A DNA stretch of 64,000 nt from Verrucomicrobiota bacterium (GCA_028343615.1 JAOLZA010000006.1:1-64000), one strand, 5' to 3'; counted from the first letter of the stretch, positions 46,184-59,704 are shown. The notes: generated from the letters alone by a model not told the origin. Made by a program: numbers and translations.

Positions 46184-46849
46184 ATGAAAGTACGCACGGC
46201 GGAGGTTGATCGCGCCACTGGGGAAACCCGGATCCAGCTGAAGTTGAAAATCGATGGGCGGGGTGAGGCATCGTCGGACACCGGCATTCCGTTCCTTGAC
46301 CACATGTTCACGCTGTTTGCAAAGCACTCAGTGTGCGACCTCACGGTGAAGTGTGCGGGCGATCTTGAGGTGGACGCCCACCATACGGTGGAAGATTGCG
46401 GCATCGCACTCGGCCAAGCCTATTATGCGGCGCTTGGAGAGAAACGTGGCCTTCGTCGGTACGGCACTGGATTTGATCCGCGCAATCCGATTTGGGGCGA
46501 CGCGCACGTGCCAATGGATGAAACGCTGGCGCGATGCGTGGTTGATTTCAGCGGGAGACCGTATTTGGTTTGGAAGGGAATGGACAAACTCGGCTTTCGT
46601 ATTTTGAAAAGCGAACAAGCGCAGGACGATGCGTGCGCGTTTCGGTTTGGGTTGGCGCGCGAATTCTTCCAAGGGTTTACGAATGAGGCGCGATGTAATT
46701 TACATTTAGAATTATTGTACGGGCAGGAACCGCATCACGTGGTGGAGTCGTTATTTAAAGCCTTTGCCAAGGCTGTTGATTTCGCATGCCAAAAAGATCC
46801 GCGCATTGGCAAAGCGGTGCCGAGCACGAAAGGTCGATTAAAAGGCTGA
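46184..46849 (+). CDS. hisB: imidazoleglycerol-phosphate dehydratase
   Basis: GIPFLDHMFTLFAKHS, DAHHTVEDCGIALGQA, GRPYLVW, HHVVESLFKAFAKA. Confidence 0.96.
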   Translation: MKVRTAEVDRATGETRIQLKLKIDGRGEASSDTGIPFLDHMFTLFAKHSVCDLTVKCAGDLEVDAHHTVEDCGIALGQAYYAALGEKRGLRRYGTGFDPRNPIWGDAHVPMDETLARCVVDFSGRPYLVWKGMDKLGFRILKSEQAQDDACAFRFGLAREFFQGFTNEARCNLHLELLYGQEPHHVVESLFKAFAKAVDFACQKDPRIGKAVPSTKGRLKG

Positions 46850-46852
46850 GTG

Positions 46853-47455
46853 ATGGCAAGGAAGCTGGATATCCCGAATGCCGACGATGAGTCGTTGGTT
46901 CGCGCCGCGCAACGGGGTGCAATGCCGCCTTATGAGGAATTAGTGCATCGCCACCGAGATAAAATTTACGCGCGGGCGTTTAGCATGTTACGCAATGAGG
47001 AAGAGGCGTTGGATCTCTCGCAGGGAGCATGGGTCAAGGGTTGGCAACGACTGAAGCAGTTTAAGCACAATTCCAGTTTCACCACGTGGATGACGCGAAT
47101 TTGTATCAATCTCTGCCTTGATTTTTTGCGAAAACGGAAGAGGAAGCAAACCGATTCACTTGAGCAAATGGAAGAGGAGTCCGGCGGCGTGGAACGGCGT
47201 ATGCCGGTGGAGGAATTCAACCCAACCGAAAATGTGGAGCGCGAAGAGCTTCGCTCACAAATTGATGACGCGATGTTGAAACTCAGTTACGAGCACCGTA
47301 CGGTATTGATTTTGCACGAGTTCGAGCGGCTTGAGTACAAGGAGATCGCCAAAGCGATGCATTGCTCCATCGGCACGGTGATGAGCCGATTGTTTTATGC
47401 CCGAAGAAAATTGGCCACCTTGCTGATTTCTTTGAAGAAAGAGCGCCAAAAGTGA
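46853..47455 (+). CDS. RNA polymerase sigma factor, ECF (sigma-70) family
   Basis: EELVHRHRDKIYARAFSMLRNEEEALDLSQGAWVKGWQRL (region 2), HRTVLILHEFERLEYKEIAKAMHCSIGTVMSRLFYARRKL (region 4). Confidence 0.93.
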   Translation: MARKLDIPNADDESLVRAAQRGAMPPYEELVHRHRDKIYARAFSMLRNEEEALDLSQGAWVKGWQRLKQFKHNSSFTTWMTRICINLCLDFLRKRKRKQTDSLEQMEEESGGVERRMPVEEFNPTENVEREELRSQIDDAMLKLSYEHRTVLILHEFERLEYKEIAKAMHCSIGTVMSRLFYARRKLATLLISLKKERQK

Positions 47456-47476
47456 GTCTGAACAGGAGAAGGTAAG

Positions 47477-48046
47477 ATGAAGCACGAAGATAAACTCAGA
47501 ATACAGGCGTGGATGGACGGAGAATTGGCCCCGAAAGAGGCCGCGCAGATCGCCACGCTCATCGAGCAAAACCCTGAATCCTTAGCGTTATCCGAGGAAT
47601 TGAGGGTGGTGGAAAACGCTCTGCATTTCGGAGAAAAACCCGCAATTTTGGACGATTCACGCGATTTTTACTGGTCGCAGATTGAACGTCAAATCGATGC
47701 TGGGGAATCGCTGCCTGAACCTTACGTGGGTCCGGTGACTGCCTCGAGTAACCTTTTGCGTTGGATGGTTCCGATGGGGAGCTTGGGTGCCATTGTGATT
47801 TTGATGGTAAACTTTGGGGCAATGAGCCCACAGTCCCAGCTTCCTGTGCCTGACGTTATTTTGGATGCCCCGGTTTCCGCGACTCCCACTGGGCTTACTG
47901 AATCTTCGGGTGGGCGCGAAAAAGAGAACACGGAGCCCAACGGTATGGGTGTTATCAACTTCCAAGGCATTCAAGGGTCGCGCTATTTATCAGATCCTGA
48001 AGATCAAAACACTCTGCCCGAATCCATCGAAAACCCGATTCGCTAA
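47477..48046 (+). CDS. putative cognate anti-sigma factor (single TM)
   Basis: Immediately follows ECF sigma; QAWMDGELAPKEAAQIATLIEQNPESLALSEEL anti-sigma-like N-terminus; TM MVPMGSLGAIVILMVNFG. Confidence 0.68.
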   Translation: MKHEDKLRIQAWMDGELAPKEAAQIATLIEQNPESLALSEELRVVENALHFGEKPAILDDSRDFYWSQIERQIDAGESLPEPYVGPVTASSNLLRWMVPMGSLGAIVILMVNFGAMSPQSQLPVPDVILDAPVSATPTGLTESSGGREKENTEPNGMGVINFQGIQGSRYLSDPEDQNTLPESIENPIR

Positions 48047-48065
48047 TCGTAAAAGCGACAATTTC

Positions 48066-48093
48066 AAGCGCCTCCAATTAGGGGGTGCTTTTT
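48066..48093 (+). terminator. intrinsic terminator after sigma/anti-sigma operon
   Basis: AAGCGCCTCC-AATTA-GGGGGTGCTT (10 pairs incl. two wobbles) then TTT. Confidence 0.8.
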
Positions 48094-48173
48094 ATTTACC
48101 GCAAACTTATTCACAGGGCTACATCTTGTTGTTTAGTTTTTGCGCTGCACCACATCTGGTGTGATTTTCCTAA

Positions 48174-50762
<2,589 letters not shown>

Positions 50763-50772
50763 TTTACCTAAT

Positions 50773-53418
50773 ATGGCCAAGAAAAAGAGTTCTGAAGAAC
50801 TCCCTGTAAATACTACCCCGCTTTTCGCTGCAAACGAGAAGATTGATCCGATCAATGTCGCCGACGAGATTAAAAACTCGTTCCTTGACTACTCAATGTC
50901 GGTCATTATTTCTCGGGCACTACCCGATGCGCGCGACGGCCTTAAGCCCTCGCAACGACGCATCCTTTATGCGATGCACGAACTGTCGCTGTATCCGCCC
51001 AAAAAACACTTTAAGTGCGCCAAGATTTGCGGCGATACCAGCGGCAACTACCACCCCCATGGCGAAGCTGTTATTTACCCCACGCTAGTTAACATGGCCC
51101 AGCCGTGGTCGATCCGAGACACTCTCGTTGACGGACAGGGGAACTTTGGCAGTGTTGAAGGCGACCCCCCCGCCGCGATGCGTTACACCGAGGCACGCCT
51201 GACTCATCTGGGCGGTTCCCTGATGGACGATATGGACAAGGGGACTGTTGATTGGGTAGCAAACTATGATGAGCGCCTCACGGAACCCACTGTATTTCCA
51301 GCTGCTTTCCCCAATTTGCTAGTCAATGGCGGCACCGGCATTGCTGTGGGCATGGCCACCAATATGCCGCCGCATAATCTGGGTGAAGTTATTGATGGAA
51401 TCACCGCCCAAATTGACAACCCCGAGATCACTCTCAAGCAGCTGATGAAGTACGTGAAGGGACCGGACTTCCCGACCGGTTGCACCATCTGCGGGCTCAG
51501 CCCCATTGAGCAATATTTCACCACCGGGAAAGGCTCGGTGAAAGTGCGTGGTCGCCTTGGCGTGGAAGAAATGCGAGGGGGTAAACAGCAAATCGTTATC
51601 ACAGAAATTCCGTACAACGTAAATCGCGCTACTCTCGTCAGCCGCGTGGCTGAGTTGGCTAACGAAAAAATTCTCTCGGAAATCACCGCCGTGCGTGATG
51701 AATCGGATGAAAACACTCGCGTGGTAATCGAACTCAAACGCGATGCTGTGCCGAAGGTGGTTATCAATAATCTCTACAAACACACTCAGCTCGAAACGTC
51801 GTTTAGTGTCAATATGCTTGCCATCGACCACGGGAAGCCGAGGTCTTTGCCGTTGAAGGATGCCATCAATTGTTATATTGAACACCGACGGGAAGTTGTT
51901 GTTCGCCGCACGCGATTCGAGTTGGAAAAAGCCGAGCGCCGCGCCGAATCCCTCGAAGGTTTTCTTATTGCGCTTTCAAATTTAGATAAGTTTATCAAAA
52001 TCATTCGTGAATCTTCCAATCGCGAAGAGGCGAAAGTCAAATTAATGGCGCACGATTTCACCAAAGCAGCGGTGGAAAAGCTTGGTATTCTCATTCGCAA
52101 GAAGTCGCGCCTTGTCAGTGGTCGTTACGAATTCAGCGAAGAGCAGGCCAACGCCATTCTTGAATTGCGCCTATACCAGCTCACCGGATTGGAAATTGAC
52201 AAAGTCCGCGCTGAGTACAAAGAGCTCGTCAAAAAGATTAAGGATCTCTTGGATATTCTTGCCAAGGAGGCCCGTGTGCTGGCAATCATTAAAGATGAGT
52301 TAGCCGCCATTCGCGACAAGCACGCCACACCGCGTCGCACTGATCTCGCCCCCGATGAAGGCGAAATGTCCATCGAGGATCTCATTGCAAACGAAGCGGT
52401 TATTATCACTCTAACGCATAATGGCCTCATAAAACGTACAAATATCAGCGCATACCGCGCCCAGCGCCGCGGCGGCAAGGGTGTCATCGGTATGAAAACT
52501 CGTAAAGCGACTACTGAGAAGGATGCCAATGATTTCATTGAGCACCTCTTCACGGCGAGCACACATGATTATTTAATGTTCTTTACCAACACCGGTCGTG
52601 CGTATGTCGAGCGCGTACACGAAATCCCCGACCTAGGGCGTGCCTCCAAAGGTCGCAGCATCGCCAACGTGCTTGAGCTGAAGCACGGCGAAAAAATTTC
52701 CGACGTTATCCGGGTGAAAGCCGCCTACAGTGAAAGCAAGGAAGACGTCACTTGGCAACAGGAACATTATATCTTTTTCGCTTCGCGCGAAGGTAAGGTG
52801 AAGAAAACTGCGCTTAGCGATTTCGCAAATGTCCGGCGGGGCGGCATCATTGCCATCAAGATTGTCCCGGGTGACAATCTCATCGAGGCGCGCTTCACTT
52901 CCGGCCAAAACGATGTCGTGCTCATCACCAGTAATGGCCAGAGCATCCGTTTCCACGAAGAAGACGTCCGCACAATGGGTCGATCAGCGGCTGGCGTGCG
53001 TGGCATCCGATTGGTTAAGGAGGATCACGTTATCGCATTGGCTATTGCTGATCCTGAGGCCACATTACTCGTGGCTGGCGAAAATGGCGTGGGCAAACGT
53101 ACAGAGTTTGATGAGTACCGTGTTCAATCGCGTGGCGGTAAAGGCATCATCACGATGAAGACCACTAAGAAAACCGGCAAAGTAGTTGGCGCTCTGACAG
53201 TGCACGATCACGATGAAATAATGGTCATTACTGTCGGCGGGCAAATGGTACGCACCAACGTGAAGGGCATCCGCCAAACCGGTCGTAACGCCCAAGGTGT
53301 TCGCATAGTCAAACTGGATGTGAATGACCGTCTTCAGGACATCGCTCCCGTTATCACTTCAGAACGCGAAGATGAAGTTGAGGAGCCTGAAGGAGAGGGC
53401 GGAGAAGCGGCTGGCTAG
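50773..53418 (+). CDS. gyrA: DNA gyrase subunit A
   Basis: IISRALPDARDGLKPSQRRILYAM, GNYHPHGEAVIYPTLVNMAQPW, RYTEARLT, GyrA-box QRRGGKG. Confidence 0.97.
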   Translation: MAKKKSSEELPVNTTPLFAANEKIDPINVADEIKNSFLDYSMSVIISRALPDARDGLKPSQRRILYAMHELSLYPPKKHFKCAKICGDTSGNYHPHGEAVIYPTLVNMAQPWSIRDTLVDGQGNFGSVEGDPPAAMRYTEARLTHLGGSLMDDMDKGTVDWVANYDERLTEPTVFPAAFPNLLVNGGTGIAVGMATNMPPHNLGEVIDGITAQIDNPEITLKQLMKYVKGPDFPTGCTICGLSPIEQYFTTGKGSVKVRGRLGVEEMRGGKQQIVITEIPYNVNRATLVSRVAELANEKILSEITAVRDESDENTRVVIELKRDAVPKVVINNLYKHTQLETSFSVNMLAIDHGKPRSLPLKDAINCYIEHRREVVVRRTRFELEKAERRAESLEGFLIALSNLDKFIKIIRESSNREEAKVKLMAHDFTKAAVEKLGILIRKKSRLVSGRYEFSEEQANAILELRLYQLTGLEIDKVRAEYKELVKKIKDLLDILAKEARVLAIIKDELAAIRDKHATPRRTDLAPDEGEMSIEDLIANEAVIITLTHNGLIKRTNISAYRAQRRGGKGVIGMKTRKATTEKDANDFIEHLFTASTHDYLMFFTNTGRAYVERVHEIPDLGRASKGRSIANVLELKHGEKISDVIRVKAAYSESKEDVTWQQEHYIFFASREGKVKKTALSDFANVRRGGIIAIKIVPGDNLIEARFTSGQNDVVLITSNGQSIRFHEEDVRTMGRSAAGVRGIRLVKEDHVIALAIADPEATLLVAGENGVGKRTEFDEYRVQSRGGKGIITMKTTKKTGKVVGALTVHDHDEIMVITVGGQMVRTNVKGIRQTGRNAQGVRIVKLDVNDRLQDIAPVITSEREDEVEEPEGEGGEAAG

Positions 53419-53616
53419 CAAGAAATTGGGCTTCCGCCGGATTTAATGTCTTCAGTCGCCAGAAATGCAACCGCTCCGCGACTCCGTGTCTTGTTGTAAA
53501 TTATCAGGCATAACATCGTGCGGCTAATGTCCTTGATCGAATAAAAGAGATTTCCTCCGCCTGCCCGACATAGCCTTATCGACCCCGGATGATGCCCTCA
53601 GTTATTCCAGCAGTGA

Positions 53617-54744
53617 TTATTCGCCGCGATAAATATATGAGAGCGCGATGACGCTGTAGGCGGTTACTAGTGGCTTTTCGTTCTCCCACCAACGAGCGGA
53701 TTTTGAATTTATCCATGAGCCATCCTGTTGTTGCAATCCAATCAGCTTAAGTGCCAAGAGTTTGCGCCAATCTACTTTCTCCCCCTTCACGGTGATGGTT
53801 CGGTCACCGGAAAATGAAAGCGCCTTGGCCATGAGGTAGTAATAATAATACAACCCCTGGGCGCCCATCGCAGGGTTTTCCTCCAGTGTGAAATTATCAA
53901 AGAGCCATTTGCGCACCGCAACCACGCGCGGGTCGTCGGCCTTAAGGCGGGCGTATGAGTAGCTCATCATCCCAGCATAGCTAATGCTACCGTAACTGCG
54001 CAGTGCCGTCTTGCCGTTTTCATCTTTCACGGCACCGGCCATGCTTTTTCCAGGGAAATAAACCATACCTCCTTTTTGCTTGGGGTCGCTACTGGCCCAC
54101 GGTTGCTTGTTGTGGCTGGGTAGGTTCTGGCAATTCTGAATGAAACTGATGGCTGCCCTCCAGTTGAGGTCATCCTGTGGCGGGGCATCCTTCACGAGAT
54201 GACGAGTGAAATAAAGTGCTTCGAGCGAGGAAAGGGTGTTGTTTAAATCGCTGTGCGGATAGCGCCCGCCATAGCCCACGCCGCCGTCGAGCGGATGGTC
54301 TTCTTTGCCTTCTTCGCCGAGGTCCCACTGTTGTTTGGTTAAAAACGCGCGGGCCTTGAGCAGGGCTGGGTTGTGCTTTTTATCGTTCGCAGCCAGTAAC
54401 GCCATCATGCACAGAGAGGTGTTGTAATTGGCCAAACCTTTGCCGGGTACGTAAATGCTGCCGTCGGGCTGCACGTGGGTGAGAATGAAATTGTAGCCTT
54501 TCTCAATCCACCTTGGAGTCTGCTTCGGTTTGTTGGGATTACCCTGCCACGCGATGAGCGCGAGAGCCGTCACTGCCGGGTGCTCCGGGCTCGTCCACCA
54601 CCCTCTCGGGTTTTGGCTGGCCTTAAGAGAGGCAATGCCGCGGTCAGCCGAACGTTGCAGCTCGTTCATAAACGAAATGTCGCGCTGCGCCAGCGCCGGC
54701 GGCGTGAGAATGAGTAGAGCAAAAAGAGTAAGTGCAGTTTTCAT
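53617..54744 (-). CDS. secreted prenyltransferase/squalene-oxidase-repeat protein
   Basis: Signal peptide; alpha6 barrel-like repeats (RGIASLKASQNPRGWW, YNFILTHVQPDGSIY, QQDGSWINSKSARWWENEKPLVTAYSVIALSYI). Confidence 0.83.
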   Translation of the reverse strand: MKTALTLFALLILTPPALAQRDISFMNELQRSADRGIASLKASQNPRGWWTSPEHPAVTALALIAWQGNPNKPKQTPRWIEKGYNFILTHVQPDGSIYVPGKGLANYNTSLCMMALLAANDKKHNPALLKARAFLTKQQWDLGEEGKEDHPLDGGVGYGGRYPHSDLNNTLSSLEALYFTRHLVKDAPPQDDLNWRAAISFIQNCQNLPSHNKQPWASSDPKQKGGMVYFPGKSMAGAVKDENGKTALRSYGSISYAGMMSYSYARLKADDPRVVAVRKWLFDNFTLEENPAMGAQGLYYYYYLMAKALSFSGDRTITVKGEKVDWRKLLALKLIGLQQQDGSWINSKSARWWENEKPLVTAYSVIALSYIYRGE

Positions 54745-54758
54745 TTTATTTCAAATGG

Positions 54759-55757
54759 TTATTTCGATTCATTGCCGTCTGGATCCCAGGAGCGCTGAGA
54801 AATTAGCTTTCCATTTTTGTAGATCAACTCCCAGCGTTTCACGCCGGAATCGTACCAATGCGTTTCTACGCCAACCTGAATTCCGTTTTCGTAAAAGCGT
54901 TCGGATTCCAGCTGTTTATTCTTGTAATACCCCACCACGCGGCCAGTGTACGACCCAGATCCTCCTCGCTTATACCATAGACCTTTTTCAAGCAAGCCGA
55001 CCCGGGCGCCTTTGGCGTTACGTTTTTCCACTTCTTCAAACTTGGACGTTTGCGGCTCTTTGTTTTTTTGTGCGGAGAATTTTAACAGGCGAATCACCAC
55101 CGTGGCTTTGCTGTCAATCGCCGGAAGTCCTTTGGGTTGGGGTCGCCACAGTTCGTCATCATCGCGGCCGGGGCGGGGGTTGTTAAATTGGGCGGCGTTG
55201 TCGGTGATGAGCGAAATGATAGAGCCATCGCGCTGCGCCAGAAACTGTCCCTCGAACACGCGGGACCCATTGAAGATGAACGGCCCCTTTTTTGCCGGTT
55301 GTAGTTTTGGGTGTATGGTCTGTACGAACCGTTCGATGCGCTCCTTCTTTCCTTTACCGTCCTCTTCCCAGTGCAATTCAATATCAACAGGCTGACCGGG
55401 GATTGGGGTTTTTGCATCATCAGAAATGAGTTTGCCGACGCTGCCTTTGGCGTTAAGAAGCAGCATTGCTACTTGAACGTGGTGAGGCTCGGCGGTGGTG
55501 ACGAACAGGCTCTCATGCACCTTGCCGCGACCGGTGACCACGAGATATTCGATGGGCCCTTCGTGCATTTCAATGGTAACCGGGATGTGAACTTCCTTCG
55601 CTTTTTTCACTAGTTTCACTGTGCCGACTTGCAGTATGTCCGGCGTGATTTCTTTGATGACTGGCTGGGGCAAAGGCTCCGGCTTGAAAGGGTCGTCCTG
55701 CGCGTGGATGCTCACCAGAGCACTGGATAAAATGAGGGGAAGGCAGAATCGTTTCAT
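54759..55757 (-). CDS. hypothetical secreted protein with C-terminal MORN-like repeats
   Basis: Start trimmed to MKRFCLPLILSSALVSIHAQDD; C-terminal GSYTGRVVGYYKNKQLESERFYENGIQVGVETHWYDSGVKRWELIYKNGKLI. Confidence 0.7.
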   Translation of the reverse strand: MKRFCLPLILSSALVSIHAQDDPFKPEPLPQPVIKEITPDILQVGTVKLVKKAKEVHIPVTIEMHEGPIEYLVVTGRGKVHESLFVTTAEPHHVQVAMLLLNAKGSVGKLISDDAKTPIPGQPVDIELHWEEDGKGKKERIERFVQTIHPKLQPAKKGPFIFNGSRVFEGQFLAQRDGSIISLITDNAAQFNNPRPGRDDDELWRPQPKGLPAIDSKATVVIRLLKFSAQKNKEPQTSKFEEVEKRNAKGARVGLLEKGLWYKRGGSGSYTGRVVGYYKNKQLESERFYENGIQVGVETHWYDSGVKRWELIYKNGKLISQRSWDPDGNESK

Positions 55758-55847
55758 CGTGTTGCTGATTAGATTGACGGTTTTTTTGGGATTTTGCGAC
55801 AAAATTCGGCTTGGTTTTTAGGGCAGTCGCCACTACCAATTCCGTCG

Positions 55848-57956
55848 ATGGAAATTCCTGAAACAGTCATCGCGCTGAACAAACTTGCGCGTAATATTTG
55901 GTGGACGTGGAATCAGGATGCGCGCGGCATCTTCGGCGAGCTTTCGCCGCGTACGTGGCAGAATGTGTATCACAATCCCGTAGCGATCCTGAGGGAGGTG
56001 TCGAACACAGAATTGCGCATGCGTTTGCTGGAGCCGGATTATGCGAAGCGCGTGGCCGATGTGTTGGAGGAATTCGAGAGCTACATGAACGCCAAGGACA
56101 CTTGGGTGACGCGAGAAGTCCCCGAGCTGAACAATCGGCGCGTGACATATTTCTCGGCGGAATTCGGCCTCCACGAAACGCTCCCTATCGCCGCAGGCGG
56201 CTTGGGTGTGTTGGCGGGTGACCATATCAAAAGCGCCAGCGATCTCGGCCTTAACTTTTGCGGCATCACACTTTTTTATCGAGAAGGTTATTTCCAGCAA
56301 GCCATTAACCACGACAACTGGCAGGCCGAATATTACAACCAACTTAATCCGCGCAATCTCCCGATGGACGCCGTAATCGATGTCGACGGCAAACCTATCA
56401 CTTGCTCAGTGGACATCGCCACAGACACCATCTGCTTCCGCGCCTGGCGTATCAATGTCGGTCGCTGCCCTTTGTACCTTCTCGATACCAATCTGCCCGA
56501 AAACCCTGCTCATTATCGTGATCTAACTTTGCGAGTGTACGGCGGTGACACCACCACACGCATACAACAGGAAATACTTCTCGGCATCGGCGGCGTAAAA
56601 CTCATGCGCGCCTTGGGTGAAAAGCCCAGTGTTTTTCATATGAACGAGGGCCATGCGGCATTTCTCGCACTGGAACTCATCCGCGAAAAAATGGCTACCG
56701 GAGACAGCTTTAATGAAGCACTTACCGCCACGCGTGATCAGTGTGTTTTCACCACGCACACGCCAGTGCCAGCGGGGCACGACCGTTTCTCTCCGGAGCT
56801 GATGAACTATTCGCTCAGTCGCTTCGCGAAACAGCTCGATCTCACGCACAAAGAATTGATGGCGATGGGTCGTTTGGATGCCGGCGACGAAACCGAGCAA
56901 TTTTGCATGACCGTGCTCGCGCTCAACGCCGCGCGCGCTGCCAATGGGGTTAGCGAGCTTCACGGCGCGGTTAGTCGCGAAATGTGGCAGGAGAAATTTA
57001 ACGTGCCCGTTAGTGATGTGCCCATCGGCCACATCACTAACGGCATTCACACACTCGGCTGGATGAGCCGCAGCGCTCGCGATTTCTGGCAACCGCGTCT
57101 CGGCAATGGCCCGAAATTTTACGAACATATTAATGACGCCAAATTCTGGGAGAAGGTGGAGGACAAAGATTTTATTTCCGACGAGGAGCTTTGGGCCTTG
57201 CGCTACCGTTTGCGGCGCGAGTTAATCGATTTCACCCGCGGACGTCTCGTTGATGTGCCGCCTTCGCGAGAGGGTGACTTTATCAGTTATGATCATCTTC
57301 TCGATGCTGACACGCTTACTGTCGGCTTCGCCCGCCGCTTTGCCACATACAAGCGCGCCCCACTTATTTTCGATCACTTCGAGAAAGTTGTGAAGCTCGC
57401 AAAAGACGCCGAGCGGCCTGTTCAATTCATCTTTGCTGGTAAAGCACATCCTGCCGATGAGGACGGCAAGCGGTTCATTCAAAAAATTGTCCACCTCGCC
57501 AAGCACAGCGAGCTGCAGGGGCACTTGGTGTTCATTGAAAATTACGATATCCAAGTTGGCAGAATGCTCGTTGGTGGTTGCGATGTGTGGCTAAACAATC
57601 CCCGCCGCCCACTCGAAGCCAGTGGCACGAGTGGCATGAAAACCGCCGCACACGGCGGCCTTAATTGCAGTATAATGGACGGTTGGTGGCGCGAGATTTA
57701 TGATGGAGATAACGGGTACTCCATCGGCGATGATTCGCATCCGAATAACCTCGAGGAACAGGATCGAGTTGATAGTGAGAATTTGTTTCGAGTGTTGTCC
57801 GAGGAGGTGATCCCCACTTTTTATAATCGCGATGCTGCAGGCTTGCCGCGCCAGTGGATTCGCAAAATGCGCCACGCGATGGCGACTGTAACGCCGAAAT
57901 ATAACACTTGGCGAATGGTGCAGGATTATTCGCGCAAATATTATTTAGAAGACTAA
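55848..57956 (+). CDS. glgP: alpha-glucan (glycogen) phosphorylase
   Basis: NIWWTWNQDA, YFSAEFGLHETLPIAAGGLGVLAGDH, VFTTHTPVPAGHDRF, GKAHPADEDGK, LNNPRRPLEASGTSGMKTAAHGGLN. Confidence 0.94.
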   Translation: MEIPETVIALNKLARNIWWTWNQDARGIFGELSPRTWQNVYHNPVAILREVSNTELRMRLLEPDYAKRVADVLEEFESYMNAKDTWVTREVPELNNRRVTYFSAEFGLHETLPIAAGGLGVLAGDHIKSASDLGLNFCGITLFYREGYFQQAINHDNWQAEYYNQLNPRNLPMDAVIDVDGKPITCSVDIATDTICFRAWRINVGRCPLYLLDTNLPENPAHYRDLTLRVYGGDTTTRIQQEILLGIGGVKLMRALGEKPSVFHMNEGHAAFLALELIREKMATGDSFNEALTATRDQCVFTTHTPVPAGHDRFSPELMNYSLSRFAKQLDLTHKELMAMGRLDAGDETEQFCMTVLALNAARAANGVSELHGAVSREMWQEKFNVPVSDVPIGHITNGIHTLGWMSRSARDFWQPRLGNGPKFYEHINDAKFWEKVEDKDFISDEELWALRYRLRRELIDFTRGRLVDVPPSREGDFISYDHLLDADTLTVGFARRFATYKRAPLIFDHFEKVVKLAKDAERPVQFIFAGKAHPADEDGKRFIQKIVHLAKHSELQGHLVFIENYDIQVGRMLVGGCDVWLNNPRRPLEASGTSGMKTAAHGGLNCSIMDGWWREIYDGDNGYSIGDDSHPNNLEEQDRVDSENLFRVLSEEVIPTFYNRDAAGLPRQWIRKMRHAMATVTPKYNTWRMVQDYSRKYYLED

Positions 57957-57957
57957 C

Positions 57958-59040
57958 GTGAGCCGGCCCATTTCATCGCAAACGCCCGAGGCCCTTGGCG
58001 CATGGCTGGACGAACGTGGCGAGAAGCCGTATCGCGCCACCCAAATCCTCAAATGGGTGCACCAACATTTTGTCGCTGATTGGGCGGCGATGTCCAATCT
58101 ATCGAAGCCACTCCAAGCCGGCCTCAGCGAGGCATTTGACTTTTCCACCATTGAGCTGGCTCGCAAAGAGGGCGACGCGGACGCCACCCAAAAGTTCCTC
58201 TGGAAACTGCGCGACCATCAACTGGTTGAAAGTGTGCTTATCCCCGCTAGTCCCGCGCTATACGGAGAGCCCAGTGATCGCCATACGCTTTGCGTTTCCA
58301 CCCAAGTCGGCTGTGCGTACGGCTGCACCTTTTGCGCTAGCGGACTATACGGCTTCAAGCGCAACCTAGAGCCGGCCGAAATCATTGACCAAGTGCTCGC
58401 CGTGGAACGTTTGCAGGGCAGGGGAGGGGAGCGTGCCATCAACAACCTCGTCATTATGGGAATGGGTGAGCCATTAGCCAATTACGCCAACCTGATGGCC
58501 GCCCTCGAAATTCTCAATGCTGATTGGGGTACAAATATCGGCGCGCGTAAAATTACCATTTCCACTAGCGGACTCGTGCCACAAGTTAAAAAACTCGCTG
58601 CCCAGCCTCGCCAGTACCGCCTCGCCATCAGCCTCCACGGCGCTACTGATGCCGTGCGCAATCGGATAATGCCGATCAACCGCAAGTATCCCTTGCGCGA
58701 ACTCACTGCCGCTATCGAAGAATATCAACAATCAAAAAGCGGCAAGGTCACGCTGGAGTACATTCTCATTGCCGGCGTGAATGATGTCCTCGACCAAGTT
58801 GCCCCGCTCGCCGAACTTGCGCACCGCCTTCGTGCAAAAGTAAATCTTATTCCTTACAACCATGTTGACGGCCTTGAATGGAGCCGCCCCGATGACGCTG
58901 TCCAAGATGTTTTCCACGAGGCGTTGATGTCCCATGGAACTCTCACCACCCTCCGCCGCGAAAAAGGCCATGACATCGATGCCGCATGTGGTCAGCTCCG
59001 CCTACGAACAGAAAAAGAATTGGCTGAAGCGAATGGCTAA
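57958..59040 (+). CDS. rlmN: dual-specificity RNA methyltransferase RlmN (radical SAM)
   Basis: GCAYGCTFCASG radical SAM motif, NLVIMGMGEPLANY, ISTSGLVPQ, LISLHG-type AISLHGATD; GTG start. Confidence 0.94.
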   Translation: MSRPISSQTPEALGAWLDERGEKPYRATQILKWVHQHFVADWAAMSNLSKPLQAGLSEAFDFSTIELARKEGDADATQKFLWKLRDHQLVESVLIPASPALYGEPSDRHTLCVSTQVGCAYGCTFCASGLYGFKRNLEPAEIIDQVLAVERLQGRGGERAINNLVIMGMGEPLANYANLMAALEILNADWGTNIGARKITISTSGLVPQVKKLAAQPRQYRLAISLHGATDAVRNRIMPINRKYPLRELTAAIEEYQQSKSGKVTLEYILIAGVNDVLDQVAPLAELAHRLRAKVNLIPYNHVDGLEWSRPDDAVQDVFHEALMSHGTLTTLRREKGHDIDAACGQLRLRTEKELAEANG

Positions 59041-59055
59041 GCTACAACTTTCTAG

Positions 59056-59667
59056 GTGATTGCGTTGCTGGATTATGGAGCGGGTAATGTCCGCAGTGTT
59101 CAGAAGGCGTTAATGGCGGCCGGCGGGGAGGTGGCTTTAGTGTCATCGCCGGAGGAATTGGCGCGCGCGGATTCAGTTGTGCTCCCGGGCGTGGGGGCAT
59201 TTGATGATTGTGTGAACGCGATGCAACAGCAGGAATTGTTTGGCGCGGCAAAAGACTTCATTCAAACAGGCAAGCCATTCCTTGGGATTTGCGTGGGCTA
59301 TCAGGCGTTGTTCGAGAAGAGCGAGGAGTTTAGTTCATGCGCGGCGGGCTTAGGCGTTTTCGATGGCAGTGTGGTGCGGTTTGCGGAGAACGGAATTAAG
59401 GTGCCGCAAATTGGCTGGAACGAAGTGGAGTTTGAAAAGCCAGAGTGCCCTATTCTGATGGGGATCGAATCGGGAAGCCATTTTTATTTCGTGCACAGTT
59501 ATTTCCCGAAGCCCACAGACCAATCTATCGTGGCGACGCGGACGACCTATGGCGAATCATTTGCCTCGGCGGCGTGGCGCGACAATGTGTTTGCCACGCA
59601 ATTTCATCCAGAAAAAAGCCAAAAAGTGGGGCTGAAAATGCTTGAGAACTTTGTTGGGCTTGCCTGA
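59056..59667 (+). CDS. hisH: imidazole glycerol phosphate synthase subunit HisH
   Basis: [55 protein letters not shown]. Confidence 0.96.
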   Translation: MIALLDYGAGNVRSVQKALMAAGGEVALVSSPEELARADSVVLPGVGAFDDCVNAMQQQELFGAAKDFIQTGKPFLGICVGYQALFEKSEEFSSCAAGLGVFDGSVVRFAENGIKVPQIGWNEVEFEKPECPILMGIESGSHFYFVHSYFPKPTDQSIVATRTTYGESFASAAWRDNVFATQFHPEKSQKVGLKMLENFVGLA

Positions 59668-59704
59668 TACCCTTACGATTGCTAACGTCCGCCGAACAAA
59701 AAAT

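Noticed and set aside
41316-48115. DnaA boxes / replication origin (TGTGGATAA at 41316-41324, TTATTCACA at 48107-48115 near gyrB, TTATTCACA at 36573-36581)
   Set aside because: Isolated single boxes, several kb apart, no cluster, no AT-rich DUE, no dnaA/dnaN/parAB nearby; consistent with chance.
54759-55757. MORN-repeat protein as a YwqK-like antitoxin
   Set aside because: Has a signal peptide and pairs with a secreted squalene-oxidase-repeat protein, not a toxin; MORN similarity alone is not evidence for a TA system.
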